This document shows positions 5,977 to 9,035 of a stretch of DNA of 9,035 nt, one piece after another. The stretch is taken from positions 1-9,035 of the forward strand of contig CADBLW010000288.1 in assembly GCA_902795625.1 (NCBI GenBank), written 5' to 3'. The notes below the pieces were generated by a model. The model was not told the DNA's origin, made no database searches, and saw nothing but the letters and a program-made list of their open reading frames with translations. Each line of letters opens with the position of its first letter. The stretch's first letter is position 1. Origin of the DNA: an uncultured Lachnospiraceae bacterium. Lineage in GTDB: Bacteria > Bacillota > Clostridia > Lachnospirales > Lachnospiraceae. Both the position numbers and the translations under genes were made by a program.

Positions 5977-6456
5977 ATGCGGAAGATTGTTTTGTCGATT
6001 CTTGTCAACAATACTGCCGGTGTGCTGGCACGTATTTCCGGGTTGTTCGGTCGTCGCGGATACAACATCGCGAGCCTCACCGTCGGTGAGACCGAGAGAC
6101 CGGATATCAGCCGCATGACGGTTGTTGCCATCGGCGATGAGCAGACGCTCTCGCAGATCGGAAAGCAGCTGGAGAAGCTGCAGGAAGTGATTTCGGTCAA
6201 GGAATTGAAACCGGAGCAGTCGGTGTGCAGTGAGCTGATCCTTTTGAAGGTGCGTACGAAGACGGACGCGAAGCGGCAGAGTGCCATCAGCATTGCGGAC
6301 GTGTTCCGCGCGAAGGTTGTGGATGTCGCCGTGGATTCGCTGATGATGCAGCTCACGGGTGAGACGGCGAAGATAGACGCCTTCATCAAGATGTTTTACG
6401 AATTCGAGATTCTCGAACTTGTGCGGACCGGTCTGACCGGCCTCGAACGGGCATGA
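5977..6456 (+). CDS. ilvN: Acetolactate synthase small (regulatory) subunit
   Basis: IlvN/IlvH binds the large catalytic subunit of acetolactate synthase, the first shared step of valine, leucine and isoleucine synthesis, and confers feedback inhibition by valine. The 159 residues match the family's usual length (about 160-170). The N-terminal ACT domain is plain: MRKIVLSILVNNTAGVL, then GLFGRRGYNIASLTV and SRMT (45-48). Asn12 and Gly15 correspond to E. coli IlvH Asn11 and Gly14, which shape the valine site, so valine control is probably kept. The C-terminal half includes FRAKVVDVAVDS and the ending EILELVRTGLTGLERA. The ATG at 5977 was chosen over an in-frame start 13 codons earlier because GGGAGGGG (5966-5973) lies in front and the family begins with this MRK/MRR segment. 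No ilvB follows; mscL starts 33 bases downstream. The catalytic partner must be encoded elsewhere. Confidence 0.94.
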   Translation: MRKIVLSILVNNTAGVLARISGLFGRRGYNIASLTVGETERPDISRMTVVAIGDEQTLSQIGKQLEKLQEVISVKELKPEQSVCSELILLKVRTKTDAKRQSAISIADVFRAKVVDVAVDSLMMQLTGETAKIDAFIKMFYEFEILELVRTGLTGLERA

Positions 6457-6489
6457 GAGTTTTGAAAATAAAAACAAAGGAGAAGTAGT

Positions 6490-6972
6490 ATGTTTAAGGA
6501 ATTCAAAGAATTTATCATGCGTGGGAACATGCTGGATATGGCTGTAGCCGTTATCATCGGCGGCGCGTTCAGCACGATCATCAATTCCCTCGTGAAAAAC
6601 ATCCTGATGCCTCTGATCGGCCTGGCTGTCGGCGGCAAAGCGGATTTTACCAATCTGTATCTCGTATTGAAGGAGCCTGCGACGAAACCTGAGGTCCTGC
6701 CCACAACTCTTGCCGAGGCAGAGGAGGCAGGCTACATCTGCTTCGGATACGGTGCATTTATCTCCGCGATCATTTCGTTCCTTATCATCGCACTCTGCCT
6801 GTTCCTTGTAGTCAAGGCGTTCAACAAGGCAAAGGATATTCGCAAGAAGGAAGAGGAAGAGGCTGCTCCTACCACGAAGAAGTGCCCGTTCTGCAAGTCC
6901 GAGATCGACATCGAGGCAACCCGTTGCCCGCATTGTACTTCGGAGCTCCCTGAGGAAGAGACTGCCGAGTAA
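6490..6972 (+). CDS. mscL: Large-conductance mechanosensitive channel with zinc ribbon
   Basis: MscL forms a homopentameric membrane pore that opens under high tension to release solutes during osmotic downshock. The 160-residue protein starts with the typical amphipathic segment and TM1: FKEFIMRGNMLDMAVAVIIG at 5-24, then INSLVKNILMPLIG (31-44). A periplasmic-side loop runs from 45 to about 86. TM2 is at about 87-110, followed by a charged KDIRKKEEEE stretch. The end differs from E. coli MscL (136 residues, C-terminal helical bundle): here CPFC (132-135) and CPHC (146-149), ten residues apart, form a likely zinc ribbon, followed by an acidic tail. AAGGAG (6477-6482) lies 7 nt before the ATG. 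It sits between ilvN and a small helical protein gene in one likely operon, with no functional link that I can see. Confidence 0.95.
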   Translation: MFKEFKEFIMRGNMLDMAVAVIIGGAFSTIINSLVKNILMPLIGLAVGGKADFTNLYLVLKEPATKPEVLPTTLAEAEEAGYICFGYGAFISAIISFLIIALCLFLVVKAFNKAKDIRKKEEEEAAPTTKKCPFCKSEIDIEATRCPHCTSELPEEETAE

Positions 6973-7023
6973 CCGCGGATACATTTTTCGAGAGATCGGT
7001 TTGCGGATGAAAGGAGATTTATC

Positions 7024-7242
7024 ATGGATGTTGCTGCTATGATCAAGGATGCCGTTTCGAAGATCACGGGAGATGCGGATCTTACGAAGGCATTTAAGGA
7101 TAATCCCACGGCTACGGTGAAGAAGGTAGCGGGGGACAAGCTTCCGGCGGAAGCAGTCGACAAGGTTGTGGACGGCGTGAAGGCGAAGATCGGAATTGAC
7201 AAGGCCGGGGATGCGCTCGGCGCGATTAAGAAGCTGTTCTGA
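7024..7242 (+). CDS. Small helical protein of unknown function
   Basis: The 72-residue protein has no signal peptide, membrane segment or Cys. The start has AAGGAG (7011-7016) 7 nt upstream. The sequence reads as several short helices: MDVAAMIKDAVSKI, then DLTKAFKDNPTATVKKVAG, LPAEAVDKVVDGVKAKIG and a final ALGAIKKLF. The pattern of a helix ending in F-K-x-N/D-P followed by a second helix and a D-K-V-V-x-G-V-K-A-K stretch recalls small proteins common in clostridia, and faintly Nif11-like leader peptides, but there is no GG cleavage site or core peptide, and no modifying enzyme nearby. It follows mscL by 51 bases and is closed by a strong terminator, so it is the last gene of the ilvN-mscL unit. 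I cannot assign a function. Confidence 0.82.
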   Translation: MDVAAMIKDAVSKITGDADLTKAFKDNPTATVKKVAGDKLPAEAVDKVVDGVKAKIGIDKAGDALGAIKKLF

Positions 7243-7274
7243 TCGACACATATTGCAATGACGGAATGAGAACG

Positions 7275-7303
7275 GTCCGGGGTATTCTGCCCCGGACTTT
7301 TTT
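7275..7303 (+). terminator. Strong rho-independent terminator
   Basis: GTCCGGGG (7275-7282) and CCCCGGAC (7290-7297) form a perfect 8-bp stem with a 7-nt loop, followed by six T (7298-7303). It ends the ilvN-mscL-small protein unit and separates it from pta-ackA. Confidence 0.95.
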
Positions 7304-7316
7304 CATGAAAAACTTC

Positions 7317-7345
7317 TTGTGTGGGGAAAGAAAAAGTGATATATT
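7317..7345 (+). promoter_or_regulatory. Promoter of pta-ackA
   Basis: TTGTGT (7317-7322), a 17-nt spacer and TATATT (7340-7345) form a likely promoter directly after the terminator. The leader of about 50 nt holds a small TGCCG/CGGCA hairpin (7363-7377) 10 nt before the pta ribosome binding site. Confidence 0.65.
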
Positions 7346-7403
7346 ATTCAATTGGAATACTGTGCCGTGAAGCGGCATGAGAATACGAAAGGAGTCAGTA
7401 ATC

Positions 7404-8402
7404 ATGGGATTTATTGACAGCATCAAAGAGAGAGCTAAGCAGAACAAGAAGACGATCGTTCTTCCGGAGTCCATGGACAGAAGAACCTGGGAGGCAGTGG
7501 AGATCATCCTCAAGGAGGGCATCGCGAACGTGATCGTTCTCGGAACTCCCGAGGAGTGCGCGGCGAACAACGCAGGCCTTGACGTGGCAGGCGCTAAGGT
7601 GATCGATCCGAACACCGCAGCAGAGCTTCCCGCATACATTGAAAAACTCGTAGAGCTTCGCCAGGCGAAGGGTATGACCCCTGAGGAGGCGAAGAAGCTT
7701 CTCACGACCGACTATATGTACTATGCCTGCATGATGGTGAAGATGGGTGCGGCAGACGGTGTTGTATCCGGTGCCTGCCACTCGACGGCGAACACGCTTC
7801 GTCCTTCCCTTCAGATCATCAAGACGAAGCCCGGCACCAAGCTTGTGTCCGCATTCTTCATGATGGTTGTTCCGAACTGCGAGTACGGCGCTGACGGCAC
7901 GTTCCTCTTCGCAGATTCCGGTCTTGAGCAGAACCCCGATCCGGAGAAACTTGCGGCGATCGCAATCTCCTCCGCAGAGTCCTTCGAGCTTTTGGTTCAG
8001 AAGAAGGCAAAGGTTGCAATGCTTTCGCACTCCACGAAGGGCAGCGCAAAGCATGCCGACGTTGACAAGGTTCTGGCAGCTACCGCCATTGCTAAGGAGC
8101 TTCGCCCTGACATCGATCTTGACGGCGAGCTTCAGGCTGACGCCGCTATGGTTCCTTCCGTAGCAGCTTCCAAGGCTCCGGGCAGCAATGTTGCAGGCCA
8201 GGCTAACGTTTTGGTATTCCCTGACCTTGACGCAGGCAACATCGGCTACAAGCTCGTTCAGCGTCTTGCGAAAGCAGAGGCTTACGGCCCTGTTACGCAG
8301 GGTATCGCAGCTCCGGTCAACGACCTCTCCAGAGGCTGCATCGCCGAGGATATCGTTGGTGTTGTTGCCATCACGGCAGTTCAGGCACAGGCGAACGATT
8401 GA
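7404..8402 (+). CDS. pta: Phosphate acetyltransferase
   Basis: Pta moves the acetyl group of acetyl-CoA to phosphate, giving acetyl phosphate for acetate kinase; with ackA it forms the main ATP-yielding acetate branch of fermentation. The protein has 332 residues from the ATG at 7404, the usual size for the short, single-domain bacterial form. Family motifs are ADGVVSGACHSTANTLRPS (117-135), the DLDGELQADAAMVP stretch (238-251), VAGQANVLVFPDLDAGNIGY (263-282) and PVNDLSRGC (304-312). Ser309, Arg310 and Asp316 coincide with the catalytic residues known from the Methanosarcina enzyme. AAAGGAG (7388-7394) lies 9 nt before the ATG, whereas the in-frame ATG at 7377 has no such site. ackA follows after 33 bases with no terminator between, so the two are an operon. 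Nothing is odd in the sequence. Confidence 0.97.
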   Translation: MGFIDSIKERAKQNKKTIVLPESMDRRTWEAVEIILKEGIANVIVLGTPEECAANNAGLDVAGAKVIDPNTAAELPAYIEKLVELRQAKGMTPEEAKKLLTTDYMYYACMMVKMGAADGVVSGACHSTANTLRPSLQIIKTKPGTKLVSAFFMMVVPNCEYGADGTFLFADSGLEQNPDPEKLAAIAISSAESFELLVQKKAKVAMLSHSTKGSAKHADVDKVLAATAIAKELRPDIDLDGELQADAAMVPSVAASKAPGSNVAGQANVLVFPDLDAGNIGYKLVQRLAKAEAYGPVTQGIAAPVNDLSRGCIAEDIVGVVAITAVQAQAND

Positions 8403-8435
8403 TCTGCAGTTTACGACGAACAACGGAGGATACAC

Positions 8436-9035
8436 ATGAAAGTATTGGTAGTTAACTGCGGCAGCAGTTCTTTGAAATATCAGTTGATCGATTCCGAGAC
8501 CGAGCAGGCTTTGGCAGTAGGTCTCTGCGAGCGCATCGGCATCGACGGACGCCTGAAGCACACGCCGGCCGGCGGTGAGAAGGTCGTGCTCGAGGATGCG
8601 CTTCCGAACCATGAGGTTGCCATCAAGAACGTTCTGGCGGCTCTCACGAACCCGACCTACGGCGTGATCAAGGATCTCTCCGAGATCGGTGCGGTAGGAC
8701 ACCGCGTAGTCCACGGCGGTGAGAAATTCACCAAGTCCGTGGTCATCGATGACGCAGTCATCGCAGGCATTAAGGAGTGCTGCGACCTCGCACCTCTTCA
8801 CAACCCGGCCAACCTGATCGGTATCGACGCGTGCATGAATCTCATGCCCGGCGTTCCGGAGGTAGCCGTATTTGACACCGCATTCCATCAGACCATGCCC
8901 AAGGAGGCATATCTGTACGCGGTTCCTTACGAGTACTACACCAACTACGGCGTTCGCCGCTACGGTTTCCACGGCACCAGCCACAGCTATGTTTCCAAGC
9001 GTGCCATCGCGGTTGCAGGCCTTGATGCGAACAAC
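8436..9035 (+). CDS. ackA: Acetate kinase, N-terminal half (cut by window end)
   Basis: AckA converts acetyl phosphate and ADP to acetate and ATP, the step after Pta. The first 200 residues are present, about half of the usual 395-400, and the frame is open to the window end. The ASKHA-fold phosphate loop VNCGSSSLKYQ is at 6-16, GHRVVHGGEKF at 88-98, and FDTAFHQTMP (146-155) and YGFHGTSHSYVS (176-187) follow. Asn7, Arg90, His122, Asp147 and His179 match known active-site residues of the Methanosarcina enzyme with a one-residue shift. GGAGG (8425-8429) lies 6 nt before the ATG. It is co-transcribed with pta from the promoter at about 7317-7345. Confidence 0.97.
   Translation, partial: MKVLVVNCGSSSLKYQLIDSETEQALAVGLCERIGIDGRLKHTPAGGEKVVLEDALPNHEVAIKNVLAALTNPTYGVIKDLSEIGAVGHRVVHGGEKFTKSVVIDDAVIAGIKECCDLAPLHNPANLIGIDACMNLMPGVPEVAVFDTAFHQTMPKEAYLYAVPYEYYTNYGVRRYGFHGTSHSYVSKRAIAVAGLDANN

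Noticed and set aside
5740..7251. 503-codon minus-strand open frame
   Set aside because: It runs antisense through ilvN, mscL and the 72-residue gene, crosses their intergenic gaps and promoter, and encodes nothing recognisable.
7395..8984. 529-codon minus-strand open frame
   Set aside because: It is antisense to both pta and ackA and spans their junction; a by-product of codon bias in highly expressed genes.

Overview
The window looks like chromosomal DNA from an anaerobic Firmicute, most likely Lachnospiraceae or a close clostridial relative with a fairly high GC content. The signs are strong AGGAGG-type ribosome binding sites, a T-box leader, a Lys/Ala-rich protein with a DUF6465-like end, the pta-ackA acetate pathway and lipoproteins with Thr-Pro linkers. 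I see no tRNA, rRNA, CRISPR array, transposase or phage gene. Genus and species cannot be fixed from this sequence.

Left part (1-1867, minus strand): a phenylacetate-CoA ligase gene (paaK) lacks only its last codons at the window edge. It is driven by a consensus promoter and a T-box leader with its own terminator. About 240 bases of hairpin-rich, repeat-like sequence separate that terminator from the start codon. Since T-boxes switch genes on when an amino acid is scarce, this suggests an assimilatory role for the ligase (aryl acid to aromatic amino acid). Back to back with this promoter is one for a plus-strand unit.

Centre (1881-5094, plus strand): lipoprotein, VanZ-family membrane protein, second lipoprotein. 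The two lipoproteins are diverged paralogues, each with a signal peptide, a Cys25 lipobox, a Thr-Pro-Glu/Ala linker and a C-terminal region that looks like two related modules. VanZ and the second lipoprotein share an ATGA overlap. This is the least explained locus in the window.

Right part (5182-9035, plus strand): a single-gene unit for a histone-H1-like, Lys/Ala-rich protein ends at a strong terminator followed by reiterated copies of its 3' arm. Then comes an apparent operon of ilvN (acetolactate synthase regulatory subunit, with no catalytic subunit beside it), mscL (mechanosensitive channel with a C-terminal zinc ribbon) and a 72-residue helical protein, closed by a textbook terminator. 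Last is pta-ackA, which turns acetyl-CoA into acetate and ATP; ackA runs off the window.

Most genes here are ordinary. The points worth a second look are the T-box on paaK, the repeat cluster in its leader, the paired lipoproteins around VanZ, and small oddities in the ilvN-mscL unit.
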